A stretch of DNA of 64,000 bases from the NCBI GenBank assembly GCA_965218495.1, contig OZ244626.1:3658001-3722000 (forward strand), in the 5' to 3' direction. Both the position numbers and the translations under genes were made by a program. Shown here in pieces: positions 55,960 to 64,000 of the stretch (position 1 is the stretch's first letter; every line of letters starts with the position of its first letter). The stretch is from G965218495 sp965218495 (GTDB taxonomy: Bacteria; Bacteroidota; Rhodothermia; Rhodothermales; Bin80). The notes beneath the pieces are model-generated. The model was not told where the DNA came from. It saw nothing but the letters and a program-made list of their open reading frames with translations, and ran no database searches.

Positions 55960-57306
55960 ATGGGATACGAGTGGCTGGCCCCACTGATGTTCGCTGCGGC
56001 GCTGCTTTTCATTTTTTCTGGATACCCGGTTGCTTTTGCCCTGGGCGGCGTGACAATCATCTTTGCCATCCTCGGCATCGCCACTGGCTACTTCGACTGG
56101 CTGCTTTTGCTCGCGCTGCCCGACCGCCTATCGGGCATCATGTCCAACTATATCCTGCTGGCAATTCCATTTTTCATTTTCATGGGAACCATGCTGGAGC
56201 GAAGCGGCCTTGCGGAGGACCTGCTAAAGACTATTGGGCAGCTATTCGGGCCGATGCGCGGAGGTCTGGCACTGGCTGTCGTATTTGTAGGTGCGCTCCT
56301 TGCCGCTGCTACGGGGGTGGTGGGCGCGTCGGTGGTGGCCATGGGAGTGATTTCGCTGCCAGTCATGCTGCGATACGGCTACTCAAAGGAGTTGGCTTCG
56401 GGCGTCATCTCAGCGGCAGGGACGCTGGGACAGATTATCCCGCCCAGTATTGTGCTGATCGTGCTCGCCGACCAGATGGGCGTCTCGGTGGGCAGTCTCT
56501 TCGCCGGCGCCCTGGTGCCGGGCCTGGTTCTGGCGGGGCTCTATGGCCTCTATGCCATGGCAGTTGCCATCGTGCGCCCAAAGCAAGCACCTGCACTGCC
56601 CGTATCCGAACGCAACATTACGCACGGCGAATTAATTAGGCGCGTCTTGCTGGTGATGCTGCCGCCGCTGCTACTGATACTGGTAGTGCTCGGCAGCATC
56701 TTTGCCGGCATTGCCACACCTACCGAGTCCGGTGCGCTGGGGGCTACGGGGGTGATCCTTCTGGCGGCAACGAACCGGCGCCTCACCTGGCAGAAGCTTC
56801 GAGAGGCGCTGGAAGAGACCACGAAGCTGACCGCCATGGTGATGCTGCTCCTCATCGCTTCGACGGCCTTTGCACTGGTGTTTCGTGGGCTGGACGGGGG
56901 ATTCTGGATAGAAGGAATCCTGTCGAATCTCCCGGGCGGCGTGATTGGGTTCCTGATCGCGGCCAACCTCGCCATTTTTGTCCTTGGATTCTTTCTCGAT
57001 TTCTTCGAGATTGCATTTATCGTTATACCCCTTCTCATCGTGCCTGCAGCACAGCTCTTGTCGCCGATGCTGGGCGTTCCCGCAAGCCTGGCACTGATCT
57101 GGTTCGGTGTCATGGTGGGGATGAACCTGCAGACCTCATTCTTGACTCCACCCTTCGGGTTTGCACTCTTCTACTTGCGTGGGGTGGCGCCACCCAGCGT
57201 CACTACGCCAGATATCTACCGGGGCGTCCTCCCATTTATCGTGATCCAGCTGGTGGGGCTCCTGCTCTTGATTCTTTTTCCGCAGATAGTTCTCTGGTCC
57301 TTTTAG
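55960..57306 (+). CDS. TRAP transporter large membrane subunit (DctM)
   Basis: A 448-residue protein with about twelve membrane helices. DctM hallmarks are SGYPVAFALGG at the N terminus, SNYILLAIPFFIFMGTMLERSG, ATGVVGASVVAMGVISLPVM, GTLGQIIPPSIVLI, FAGIATPTESGALGATG, and a late MNLQTSFLTPPFGFALFYLRG. DctM is the sodium-coupled channel part of the tripartite carrier. The binding protein gene is not next in line: it lies 620 bases away on the opposite strand (57929-59029). Confidence 0.93.
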   Translation: MGYEWLAPLMFAAALLFIFSGYPVAFALGGVTIIFAILGIATGYFDWLLLLALPDRLSGIMSNYILLAIPFFIFMGTMLERSGLAEDLLKTIGQLFGPMRGGLALAVVFVGALLAAATGVVGASVVAMGVISLPVMLRYGYSKELASGVISAAGTLGQIIPPSIVLIVLADQMGVSVGSLFAGALVPGLVLAGLYGLYAMAVAIVRPKQAPALPVSERNITHGELIRRVLLVMLPPLLLILVVLGSIFAGIATPTESGALGATGVILLAATNRRLTWQKLREALEETTKLTAMVMLLLIASTAFALVFRGLDGGFWIEGILSNLPGGVIGFLIAANLAIFVLGFFLDFFEIAFIVIPLLIVPAAQLLSPMLGVPASLALIWFGVMVGMNLQTSFLTPPFGFALFYLRGVAPPSVTTPDIYRGVLPFIVIQLVGLLLLILFPQIVLWSF

Positions 57307-57928
57307 CGGCCCTGTCGCGACGTAGTGCTGCCCTGCAGTATTTCGCGGAAGAATGCCATCGGGTCGCAACGGGCGCCAGACTGTTCCAACATCTACAGGC
57401 ACCGGTCAAGCCAGTAGTGCGTAGCGAGGGCAGCGAAAGGCAGACTGCCGCTTTTTGAGTCTCCGGCGCGGACGGAGCGGCCGAGTCTTGCAGGGTGGCT
57501 GCGCCTCAAGGAGCGCAGCGGGCTGCCTCCGCTCTTGGCAGGGTTTTTGTTGCAAGGCCGGCCACGTCTGCTGACCGGTGCAGCAGGGCAGCAACCGGCA
57601 CCGAACCAGCTGCAATGTGTCGCAATGCCTCTGTGGGTTAATTAGTCGCGGAATGCCGAATGAACGCCGATGGGGAGAGGCGCGATGCCACGGTTAGCGT
57701 GAAGTGCCAACCTGCCTATAGCGTAACGGACTGGTGAAGCGGCAATGCCCGGCCGAGGCGACAATGCAGCGCCAATCCCTGGCATTCGCGACACGCTGGC
57801 GCAAACTACCCAAGCTGCCCGAAGCCCCGCCGCTAACGTGTCCTGGGGCAGCTCAGGCACGGCGCAGTCAGTGGAGCAGCCATTCTCAGATCTTCAAGTG
57901 TTGCCTGCACCCGATGGACACTTTCTCC
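57307..57928. other. Convergent intergenic stretch between TRAP genes
   Basis: About 620 bases between the DctM stop and the DctP stop. No ORF has a motif. It should contain the terminators of the two converging transcripts. I do not see an IS remnant or repeat. Confidence 0.5.
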
Positions 57929-59029
57929 CTAGTGGCCATGCAGGTAGTCTGCAAAGGTCTGCTCGCTCGTCCCAAACCAGGCGGTCGCATCCTTCTGCCA
58001 TGCCGTATAGGAATCATAAATCGAGGCATACTCGGGGTCGCTGGTTCCCTCTTTCAGCAGTTCTTGTGCGCTGGCATAGGCGGCATCCAGTACGTCTTGC
58101 GGGAATGCGCGAACCTCAGTGCCGCCTTCAATGAGCCGGCGAAACGAAGGCGGGTTAACAGCGTCGTAGCGGGACAACATATAGAGATTTGCTTCGGCGG
58201 CTGCTACCTCGAGTGCATGTTGGTAGTTTGCGGGTAGCTTATTCCAGGCATCCCTGTTGATATAGAAAGAGAGGTTTGCACCAGGCTCCCACCACCCTGG
58301 GTAGTAATAGTAGCGAGCTACTTGGGCAAAGCCGAGCTTTTCGTCGTCATATGGGCCGACCCATTCCGCGGCGTCTATGGCGCCGCGCTCAAGCGCGGGA
58401 TAGATTTCGCCCCCCGGAATCTGCTGTACGGTAACACCCAGGCGGTCCATGACCCGTCCACCCATGCCCGGGATTCGCATGGAGAGGCCCTTGAGGTCAC
58501 CAGCAGAGTTGACTTCCCGGTTGAACCAGCCGCCCATCTGGACCCCGGTGTTACCACCCGGTAAGTTGAGGATGTTATAGTCCGCAAAGAGCCTCCTCAA
58601 GAGCTCCATGCCGCCGCCGTGATACGCCCAGCTGTTAAACTGGCGCGCGGTTAGCCCGAATGGCACCGTAGTATCAAATGCCAAGGCGGGGTTCTTTCCG
58701 ATATAGTAGTATGACGCGGTGTGTCCCATTTGGGCGGTGCCCTTCTGGACGGACTCAAGCACTTCAAAGGCGGGCACGAGCTCGCCGGCAGGGTATACCA
58801 GAATCTTGAATCGGCCACCGGTAAGGTTGCCGATCCGCTCTGCAAGTACCTCGGCGGCGCCGTAGATGGTGTCCAGCCCTCGGGAGTAGCTTGACACTAG
58901 ACGCCACCGAAGTGAAGGATCGCCAGTCTGAACGGCTGGAGCGCCGCTATCGCCGGAGGCGCAGGAGGAAAGAAGCAGGCCCGCTGATGAACCGAGCGCT
59001 GCGGCTTTTACGAAGTCACGCCTCTGCAT
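57929..59029 (-). CDS. TRAP transporter substrate-binding protein (DctP)
   Basis: The 366-residue periplasmic protein has a twin-arginine-like start (MQRRDFVKAAALGSSAG) followed by a lipobox (LLLSSCAS), so it is probably an exported lipoprotein. Family motifs are PAGELVPAFEVLESVQKGTAQMGHTASYYYIG, MRIPGMGGRVMDRLG, GGEIYPALERGAIDAAEWVGPYDD and PGWWEPGANLSFYINRDAWN. They fit the 2-oxoacid/lactate group (TakP-like), where a conserved Trp-Glu region binds the carboxylate. Lying opposite to its membrane partners is unusual. Confidence 0.9.
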   Translation of the reverse strand: MQRRDFVKAAALGSSAGLLLSSCASGDSGAPAVQTGDPSLRWRLVSSYSRGLDTIYGAAEVLAERIGNLTGGRFKILVYPAGELVPAFEVLESVQKGTAQMGHTASYYYIGKNPALAFDTTVPFGLTARQFNSWAYHGGGMELLRRLFADYNILNLPGGNTGVQMGGWFNREVNSAGDLKGLSMRIPGMGGRVMDRLGVTVQQIPGGEIYPALERGAIDAAEWVGPYDDEKLGFAQVARYYYYPGWWEPGANLSFYINRDAWNKLPANYQHALEVAAAEANLYMLSRYDAVNPPSFRRLIEGGTEVRAFPQDVLDAAYASAQELLKEGTSDPEYASIYDSYTAWQKDATAWFGTSEQTFADYLHGH

Positions 59030-59051
59030 GGGTAGTGTGGGTTAAAATGGT

Positions 59052-59771
59052 CTACCCGCGCGGACGAAGCGGGCGCATGACGACTTCCGATATCAGATAG
59101 TTATCCGGGCCCTCAAGGATATGAACAACCGTATTCGCAATGTCCTCTGGATGCATCGGGTTTTGGGCACCTCTGCTGCCTGCCAGGCGGCCGAAATCAG
59201 TCTGCACGGAGCCAGGGCACACACTAGTGACCTTGATGCCATCAGAACGTAGCTCCTTCATCAGGGCCTCACTGAATCCGCGCAGCCCGAACTTGGTGGC
59301 ATTGTAGGCGCTGATGTTGGCGTTACCGATGATCCCCGCTATGGAAGCGATGTTGATGATATGGCCTCCAAAGCCGGAGCGTCCGTTCTGTGTTTGCATC
59401 AGCGGAATCACTGCACGCGTACAGAAAAATGCTCCGCTGAGGTTTGTGTCGATCTGGAGGGCCCAGCTTTTTGTAGGTAGCGTACTGAGCGGCCCGAAGC
59501 GGCCCAGTCCGGCGTTGTTTATCAGCACGTCAACTTGCCCGGGGTCATCGGCAAGTGCAGAAAAGGCAGCAAGGACCTGTTCTTCGCTGGTTACATCGCA
59601 GCACACAGGCGCAAAGAATTCACCCAGCTCCTTGCGTAGTTTCGCAAGCTTTGCTTCGCGGCGTGCAAGCCCATATACACGGCTGCCGCGTGCTATCAGC
59701 TGCTGAGCAAAGGCGCGTCCGAGCCCCGCGCTGGCACCGGTCACCACCACGACCTTTCCCTCGAGGTCCAT
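59052..59771 (-). CDS. Short-chain dehydrogenase/reductase
   Basis: A ~240-residue classical SDR from ATG 59771 (MDLEGKVVVVTGASAGLG); the frame is open another 81 codons upstream, but that runs antisense into the aminotransferase gene. The NAD(P) motif is TGASAGLG, the structural NNAG is LINNAGLG, and the catalytic residues appear as IINIAS...Y-x3-K (SAYNATK). An Arg in ARREAK after the second strand suggests NADPH. It is 23 bases upstream of DctP on the same strand, so both may be one operon. The substrate is unknown. Confidence 0.88.
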   Translation of the reverse strand: MDLEGKVVVVTGASAGLGRAFAQQLIARGSRVYGLARREAKLAKLRKELGEFFAPVCCDVTSEEQVLAAFSALADDPGQVDVLINNAGLGRFGPLSTLPTKSWALQIDTNLSGAFFCTRAVIPLMQTQNGRSGFGGHIINIASIAGIIGNANISAYNATKFGLRGFSEALMKELRSDGIKVTSVCPGSVQTDFGRLAGSRGAQNPMHPEDIANTVVHILEGPDNYLISEVVMRPLRPRG

Positions 59772-59856
59772 CTCGTCGCAGTCTACGTTTGCTGCCGCTG
59801 TAACGATAGTCGTCTGACGCGGTTCAAAGGGAACGCTATGCCCCCGTTTACATCCC

Positions 59857-61041
59857 ATGCAGCCCACGCGTCCAGAGCTCTTTGCCCGACACGTCGCTTG
59901 GACAAGCGACGCGCCGCTAGGACTTGAGGTATCACACGCCGCCGGTCCGTACATCACGCTAGCCGACGGGCGTCGCCTCATCGACTGCATCAGCGGCATC
60001 GCGGTATCGAACATCGGCCACCGGCATCCGCGGGTGGTTCAAGCAGCGAAAGCGCAGTTGGATCGCCACCTGCATGTAATGGTGTACGGAGAGCTGATTC
60101 AGCAGCCGCAGGTTGACTATGCGGCACGGCTGTGCCGCGAGCTGCCTGCGCCCTTGCAGGCGGTGTACTACACCATGACCGGTACCGAGGCCAACGAAGG
60201 TGCGCTCAAGGTGGCCAAGAAGTGCACCGGCCGCACCAAGATGGTCGCGTTCGAGCGATCGTTTCACGGAGATACGCACGGATCGCTCAGCGTCACAGGT
60301 CGTGAGGTGTATCGCAAGCCGTTTCAGCCCTTGTTGCCCGGTGTCTCGTTCCTGCCATTTGGCGATATCGAGGCACTGAGTAGCATAGATGCTGAGACTG
60401 CGTGTGTCATCACGGAGCCCATCCAGGGGGAGGGCGGCATGAATGTGCCGTCTGATGCATGGATGCAGGCGCTTCGTGCCCGGTGTACCGATACGGGTGC
60501 CCTGCTCGTCTTTGACGAAATTCAGACCGGCTTTGGGCGGACGGGCACCCTCTTTGCCTTTGAGGGCTTTGGCGTAGTACCCGACATTATGACCGTGGCC
60601 AAGGCAATGGGTGGCGGCATGCCGCTGGGCGCGTTCATTTCAAGTCATGACATTCTGGGGACGCTGCGCACGGATCCGCCGCTCAGCCATGTGACCACCT
60701 TCGGCGGGCATCCAGTATCGTGCGCTGCGGCGCACGCCGCTTTGGCGGTCATACTGGAAGAGAAGCTGCCCGCACGGGCTCGTGAGATCGGGCGGATTGT
60801 ACGTACGCGGCTCAAGCACCCGCGCCTTCAGGAGGTACGGGGACGCGGGGCGATGCTTGGACTTGCGCTGGAGAGCATTGCCCTGGCAAGACAACTGGTT
60901 CAGTCATGCCTTCAGCAGGGCCTCCTGTTAGGCTGGACGCTTCATGCCGGAAGCCTCATACGTCTGGCTCCGCCCTTAAACATTCCGTTCGATACGCTCA
61001 GCCACGCGCTGGACACCATCTTGGTCGCGCTTGACAAGTAG
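59857..61041 (+). CDS. Class III aminotransferase
   Basis: The 394-residue PLP enzyme shows LIDCISGIAVSNIGHRHPRVV, the cofactor phosphate region MTGTEANEGALKVAKK, SFHGDTHGSLSVTG, the acidic PLP-N1 partner in LLVFDEIQTGFGRTG, and the Schiff-base Lys in TVAKAMGGGMPLGA. The family includes acetylornithine, ornithine and gamma-aminobutyrate aminotransferases; I cannot fix the substrate. Its 3' end overlaps the 3' end of the convergent FGGY kinase gene by 66 bases (60976-61041). Confidence 0.85.
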   Translation: MQPTRPELFARHVAWTSDAPLGLEVSHAAGPYITLADGRRLIDCISGIAVSNIGHRHPRVVQAAKAQLDRHLHVMVYGELIQQPQVDYAARLCRELPAPLQAVYYTMTGTEANEGALKVAKKCTGRTKMVAFERSFHGDTHGSLSVTGREVYRKPFQPLLPGVSFLPFGDIEALSSIDAETACVITEPIQGEGGMNVPSDAWMQALRARCTDTGALLVFDEIQTGFGRTGTLFAFEGFGVVPDIMTVAKAMGGGMPLGAFISSHDILGTLRTDPPLSHVTTFGGHPVSCAAAHAALAVILEEKLPARAREIGRIVRTRLKHPRLQEVRGRGAMLGLALESIALARQLVQSCLQQGLLLGWTLHAGSLIRLAPPLNIPFDTLSHALDTILVALDK

Positions 61042-62406
61042 TGCTTCAAGAAAGCGGGCGTAGGCCTCGTCGTAGGCCGGATGTGGCACTGGCTCAAAGC
61101 TTCGTTCGATGCGCGTCATGGCGGCCATTGCGGAGGCGAGATCTCCGAGCTCGGTGCCGGTCGCGGCCAGGATAGCCGCACCCATGGCGGCCTCCGGGTA
61201 CGCCACGCGATGCATGACGCGGCGGCATACATTGGCTCGGCACTGCGTCCATATGTCACTACAGCTGCCCCCGCCCGTGGCATAAACATCACCTCCGTCA
61301 GTCCCGGCGGCGCTGTCCAGTACTTCATATGCCAAGCGTTCCACAAAGGCCGTTCCCTGAAGGCAAGACGCGTAGCGCGCAAGAAGGCCCTCTGCCGGTT
61401 TCACGAATCCGCATACCTCGGCATCGGCAAATGGAAAGCGTTCCCCCTTTCCGGTAAGCGGATACGACACATGCGGCGTCGGAATGAGCGCCAGGGCCTT
61501 TCGGTCAAGTACGCCGGGGTCATGCCCGGCAAACCATCTGCGGATCCAGGCAGCCCCCGTATTGCTGGCACCGCCCGGCAGCCACAGTCCGCCTGGCAGC
61601 TTATGCGAATAGAGGTTCTGCCCTTGCACCACCATGGGGCTCAGCCCCTTGAAGATCAGGGTTGTTCCGAGCGCGGTGTTGTAATCGCCGATGCGGCGCA
61701 TGCCACTGGCGATGGCACCTGCCACGCCGTCGGTGGCGCCGGCCACCACCGGCAGGCCATCGGGCAAATGCGTTTCCATGCTAGCGGCGCGCGAGACTCG
61801 GCCCATGACGGTGCCGGGGGCGATCACGGGAGGCAGTCTGTCCCGGATAGCGGCGTCGATCCAAGTGGGCCACGCCTCGTGCTCTAGGTCGTAGCCCATC
61901 TTCAGGGCATTGGAGTAATCCGATGTGAATGTGCCCGTGAAGCGGCTCGAAAGCCAATCCGCAGGATGGCAAAGGCGCGTGGTCTGTGCAAACAACTTCG
62001 GGCGGTGGTGCTGGATCCACAAAGCCTTCGGCAACGAGAACGACGCCGAGAACTTGTACGGCATCCCATGGCCGGTGGCCTCAAGCGCAGTCGCCTCCTC
62101 CCGCGCCCGAGCATCATAGTACATGAGCGCAGGGGCCAGCGCGCGGCCACGGTCATCTGAGCATACCAGCGTGCCGGAGGTGGAAACCACCGACAAGCCC
62201 CGAAGGCGCGCCCTACCGGTTCCTATTTTGCGCAGCACAGCCTTCGTCACGGCAGTGAGTGCTTCCCACCAGCGATGTGGCTCCACGGTTGCCTGCGGCC
62301 ACGCGTGGCGGGCTTCGGCAACTACAAGGCCGGTGGCCGTTGCTACGATGCCGCGTAGGCCACTTGTGCCCAAGTCAAGCCCAAGAAAGAGCGAACCTTG
62401 GTGCAT
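60976..62406 (-). CDS. FGGY-family carbohydrate kinase
   Basis: A 476-residue sugar kinase with two actin-like ATPase domains: LFLGLDLGTSGLRG at the N terminus, STSGTLVCSDD, GATDGVAGAIASG and YNTALGTTLIFKG in the middle, and YATGGGSCSDIWTQ late. These fit the xylulokinase/ribulokinase-like group; the substrate pentulose is not identifiable. The only reasonable start, ATG at 62406 (MHQGSLFLGLDLG), shares its A with the encoded CCA end of the upstream tRNA-Ser. No ribosome-binding site is present, since the upstream bases are the tRNA acceptor stem. The longer open frame reads through both tRNAs and is not coding. Confidence 0.85.
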   Translation of the reverse strand: MHQGSLFLGLDLGTSGLRGIVATATGLVVAEARHAWPQATVEPHRWWEALTAVTKAVLRKIGTGRARLRGLSVVSTSGTLVCSDDRGRALAPALMYYDARAREEATALEATGHGMPYKFSASFSLPKALWIQHHRPKLFAQTTRLCHPADWLSSRFTGTFTSDYSNALKMGYDLEHEAWPTWIDAAIRDRLPPVIAPGTVMGRVSRAASMETHLPDGLPVVAGATDGVAGAIASGMRRIGDYNTALGTTLIFKGLSPMVVQGQNLYSHKLPGGLWLPGGASNTGAAWIRRWFAGHDPGVLDRKALALIPTPHVSYPLTGKGERFPFADAEVCGFVKPAEGLLARYASCLQGTAFVERLAYEVLDSAAGTDGGDVYATGGGSCSDIWTQCRANVCRRVMHRVAYPEAAMGAAILAATGTELGDLASAMAAMTRIERSFEPVPHPAYDEAYARFLEALLVKRDQDGVQRVAERIERNV

Positions 62407-62493
62407 GGCGGAGGGGGAGGGATTCGAACCCCCGGTGCCTGACGGCACGCTGGTTTTCAAGACCAGTGCATTCGACCACTCTGCCACCCCTCC
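62406..62493 (-). tRNA. tRNA-Ser (UGA)
   Basis: The minus strand folds as an 88-base class II tRNA. The acceptor GGAGGGG pairs with CCCCTCC, the anticodon loop is CTTGAAA with anticodon TGA, and there is a long variable arm (CGTGCCGTCAGGCACCG). The T arm has GGTTCGAATCC. The 3' CCA is encoded, and its last A is the first base of the FGGY kinase ATG. Confidence 0.96.
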
Positions 62494-62506
62494 AGACAAG
62501 AAAAGA

Positions 62507-62524
62507 GCCGGACCTAGGTCCGGC
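62507..62524 (-). terminator. 18-base perfect palindrome between the two tRNA-Ser genes
   Basis: GCCGGACCTAGGTCCGGC is a perfect inverted repeat followed on the minus strand by TCTTTTCTT. It can form a strong hairpin downstream of tRNA-Ser(GCU). It may terminate that tRNA or act as a processing signal between the two tRNAs. The loop would be very tight because the palindrome has no central spacer. Confidence 0.5.
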
Positions 62525-62534
62525 CCACGTTGAG

Positions 62535-62622
62535 CGGAGAGGGTGGGATTCGAACCCACGATGAGCTGTAAACCCATACTCCCTTAGCAGGGGAGCGCCT
62601 TCAGCCGCTCGGCCACCTCTCC
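62535..62622 (-). tRNA. tRNA-Ser (GCU)
   Basis: An 88-base class II tRNA on the minus strand. The acceptor GGAGAGG pairs with CCTCTCC, the anticodon loop CTGCTAA carries anticodon GCT, and a long variable arm follows (GTATGGGTTTACAGCTCATC). The T arm is GGTTCGAATCC. The discriminator is G; a 3' CCA is not encoded (CTCA follows). Confidence 0.96.
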
Positions 62623-62639
62623 GAGCATCTGGTGCGATA

Positions 62640-62960
62640 ACTACCGTTCAGCAAGTGTTGATACGTAACCGCGGCCTAGCTCAGTAGTTCCTCTGGCCCT
62701 CGCATCGGTGCTCCAGAGTCGCAGGCGCCTGCACGCTGCGTGAGGGCTGGCGGCTTCTCAGGTAATACGCAGGTTGGCTCAGGCTTGTATATCGAATAAG
62801 TGGCCGCTTGTGGTCCGGGTTAGTTGCGATGCATGCCCACGAAAATGGCCGGACTTAGCTGTTTTTGCGCTTGCAACGTGCAGCGCCGCGGGACTAATCG
62901 CGCCGACGCAGGCCGGATGCGAATCAGTATCATACACAACTAAAAGGACGCGTAAATGAC
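62640..62960. other. Intergenic stretch, no gene recognised
   Basis: About 320 bases between the tRNA genes and the PH-domain gene. It must hold the promoters of the tRNA pair (-) and possibly of the PH-domain gene (+). Short ORFs show nothing familiar. Confidence 0.5.
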
Positions 62961-63365
62961 ATGGGGTTAGTGGCAGGGCTGTCAGGCAATGCGAAGATGC
63001 TGTCGGCCGAGACGGCGCGGAGCGATTGCGCTCGAATCCTGATGGATGATGAGGCCGTCCATGCGGCCTTTCGATTGTGGCAGGACGTAGTCATTCTCAC
63101 TGATAGTCGCTTTATCAAGGTCGTAGCAGGGACTGCGCGGAAAAAAGGTGAGATATCTTTCGGTACCCTATTCGAAAATCACCACGTTTTCCAAAGAGAC
63201 TGCCGGAACCTTGGGCCTAGATGTGAAGCCAAGCTGTACGTACCCGGTCTGAGGCCCAGAGGAGGAGGGTCCACGATCAGCAAATGTTCCGTCACGCAGC
63301 GCTTCAGCAAGGGCGTTGACGTGTACGCCATTCAGAAGATTCTGGCGGATTACACATGCAGGTAA
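62961..63365 (+). pseudogene. Bacterial PH-domain protein (YvbH-like) with compensating frameshifts
   Basis: The frame is open for 134 codons, but only the ends look like a bPH_1 protein: MGLVAGLSGNAKMLSAETAR, DVVILTDSRFIKV at the beginning, and AKLYVPGL, RFSKGVDVYAIQKILADYTC at the end. The middle (about residues 54-87) makes sense only in another frame: QGLRGKKVRYLSVPYSKITT. Two bases appear lost near 63121 and one near 63223, so the net change is three and the frame reopens. The middle of the domain, including its strands, is thus scrambled. Assembly error is an alternative. Confidence 0.75.
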
Positions 63366-64000
63366 ATCAGCCAGAGTAGGATGGACTTTTGCAGAAGCGC
63401 GCAAGATGCTCAAAATTCTGTGCCGCATGCCCGTTTACAGGTAACAGAACGGGCGATATTGGGCTCGTGGTCGTGTCGCAGTTGCAAACAAAATGAGCGT
63501 GACTCCATGGTATTAGCACATTTATGAACCCCCGTCAGTCTTCCACCGACATTACAGGGGCTCATCCAGCTAAATGGTCCTGACCTAGGTTCGGGTGGTC
63601 TTTGAGGGCGCATCGACCGAAGTTAAGCGGCTTGCGCCGGTCTCTCCGCGTAGGTGTAGGAGGCAGGAACTGCCTGCCCCAAAGTGTCTGGGCAAGCACC
63701 CTGGCGGCCCAAGAGCCACAGAGCAGGCAACTGCTCCATACTGTGGCACTTGGGCCGACAGGCATGTTTCGCCACGTATCCCGACGACTTGTGTCTGCGC
63801 ATAGCATCGCAAGTTTGGTTATGTGCGGCACTTTCCGCGCGCAAAATGTCGCGTCGCCCGTGACAATAAGGGGCTGGAGGATTCATAACTTTCTTTCGTC
63901 TGCCATTGCAGTTGCAAGACAGCAGTGCATCGACTCCTCATTTCGTGACTTCCTGCTTCAGCGTAACGCATAACCGGCCAGACAATCACTTACCTGGTGC
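63366..64000. other. Terminal stretch, no gene recognised
   Basis: About 635 bases to the window edge. ORFs up to ~120 codons overlap on both strands without signal peptides, motifs or plausible starts. I see no tRNA or repeat. Confidence 0.45.

Noticed and set aside
59772..60014. Upstream extension of the SDR gene.
   Set aside because: It is antisense to the class III aminotransferase and lacks SDR character; the NAD motif follows ATG 59771 directly.
62407..62577. A 57-residue N-terminal extension of the FGGY kinase.
   Set aside because: It is the translation of tRNA-Ser(UGA) and part of tRNA-Ser(GCU).

Overview
The window looks like a chromosomal piece of a GC-rich bacterium of the Bacteroidota/Rhodothermota type. 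That placement is inferred from protein families only: a bacillithiol synthase (BshA), a PorT-like outer-membrane barrel, TonB receptors with a carboxypeptidase-like N-terminal domain, 'PVC-type' secreted families (ThuA, DUF1501, DUF1549/DUF1553, azurin-like domains), and a GNAT enzyme whose closest remembered relatives are in Bacteroidota. There is no 16S gene here to confirm it. Mobile elements and broken genes are frequent: one IS1595-type, one ISNCY/IS1202-type, two copies of a large DDE element, one IS1380, and eight or more pseudogenes or fragments.

Layout. 0-10 kb is mostly housekeeping: era (3' part), pdxB, a SleB-like hydrolase, an OMP, bshA, folA coupled to a MamK-like actin, a frameshifted IS1595 element, a cell-wall amidase and thyA. 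10-16 kb is a tandem duplication of a two-gene unit: a small exported His/Cys protein plus a TonB receptor with acidic-histidine loops, probably for zinc or another transition metal. 16-25.5 kb starts as an operon (UPF0261 protein, cupin) that runs into a giant ThuA/propeller/HEAT/azurin gene. This gene is broken by two insertion sequences and one amber codon, and it can be rebuilt to the base from the target-site duplications.

25.5-31.5 kb is a decaying defence island. It holds an unknown secreted Cys-repeat protein, a HerA fragment fused by deletion to a type III-like restriction helicase fragment, an intact-looking HepT/MntA toxin-antitoxin pair, and a Mod methyltransferase that has lost its SAM-binding motif I. 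The four coding regions overlap end to end. A truncated transposase lies beside them. 31.5-39.8 kb is a DUF1501 / DUF1549-DUF1553 / gamma-glutamyltransferase cluster in which the DUF1553 gene carries an IS1380 insertion, an amber codon and a frameshift.

39.8-50.2 kb is again core: ribBA, yajC, the SRP RNA, priA, a GNAT enzyme, an L16 hydroxylase-like cupin, a Nudix hydrolase, a potassium-channel-like protein with a zinc ribbon, and a fused aspartate kinase/diaminopimelate decarboxylase. 50.2-54.1 kb holds Sel1-repeat genes and remnants. 54.3-62.4 kb holds a WYL regulator, a TRAP transporter (small and large membrane subunits on +, binding protein on -), an SDR, a class III aminotransferase and an FGGY kinase. 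Two tRNA-Ser genes follow, and the last kilobase has a PH-domain gene with compensating frameshifts.

The strongest leads for something unusual are the MamK-like filament protein in a genome segment with no magnetosome genes, the duplicated metal-receptor unit, the toxin-antitoxin pair embedded inside a restriction-modification operon, and the two IS-interrupted secreted-enzyme genes.
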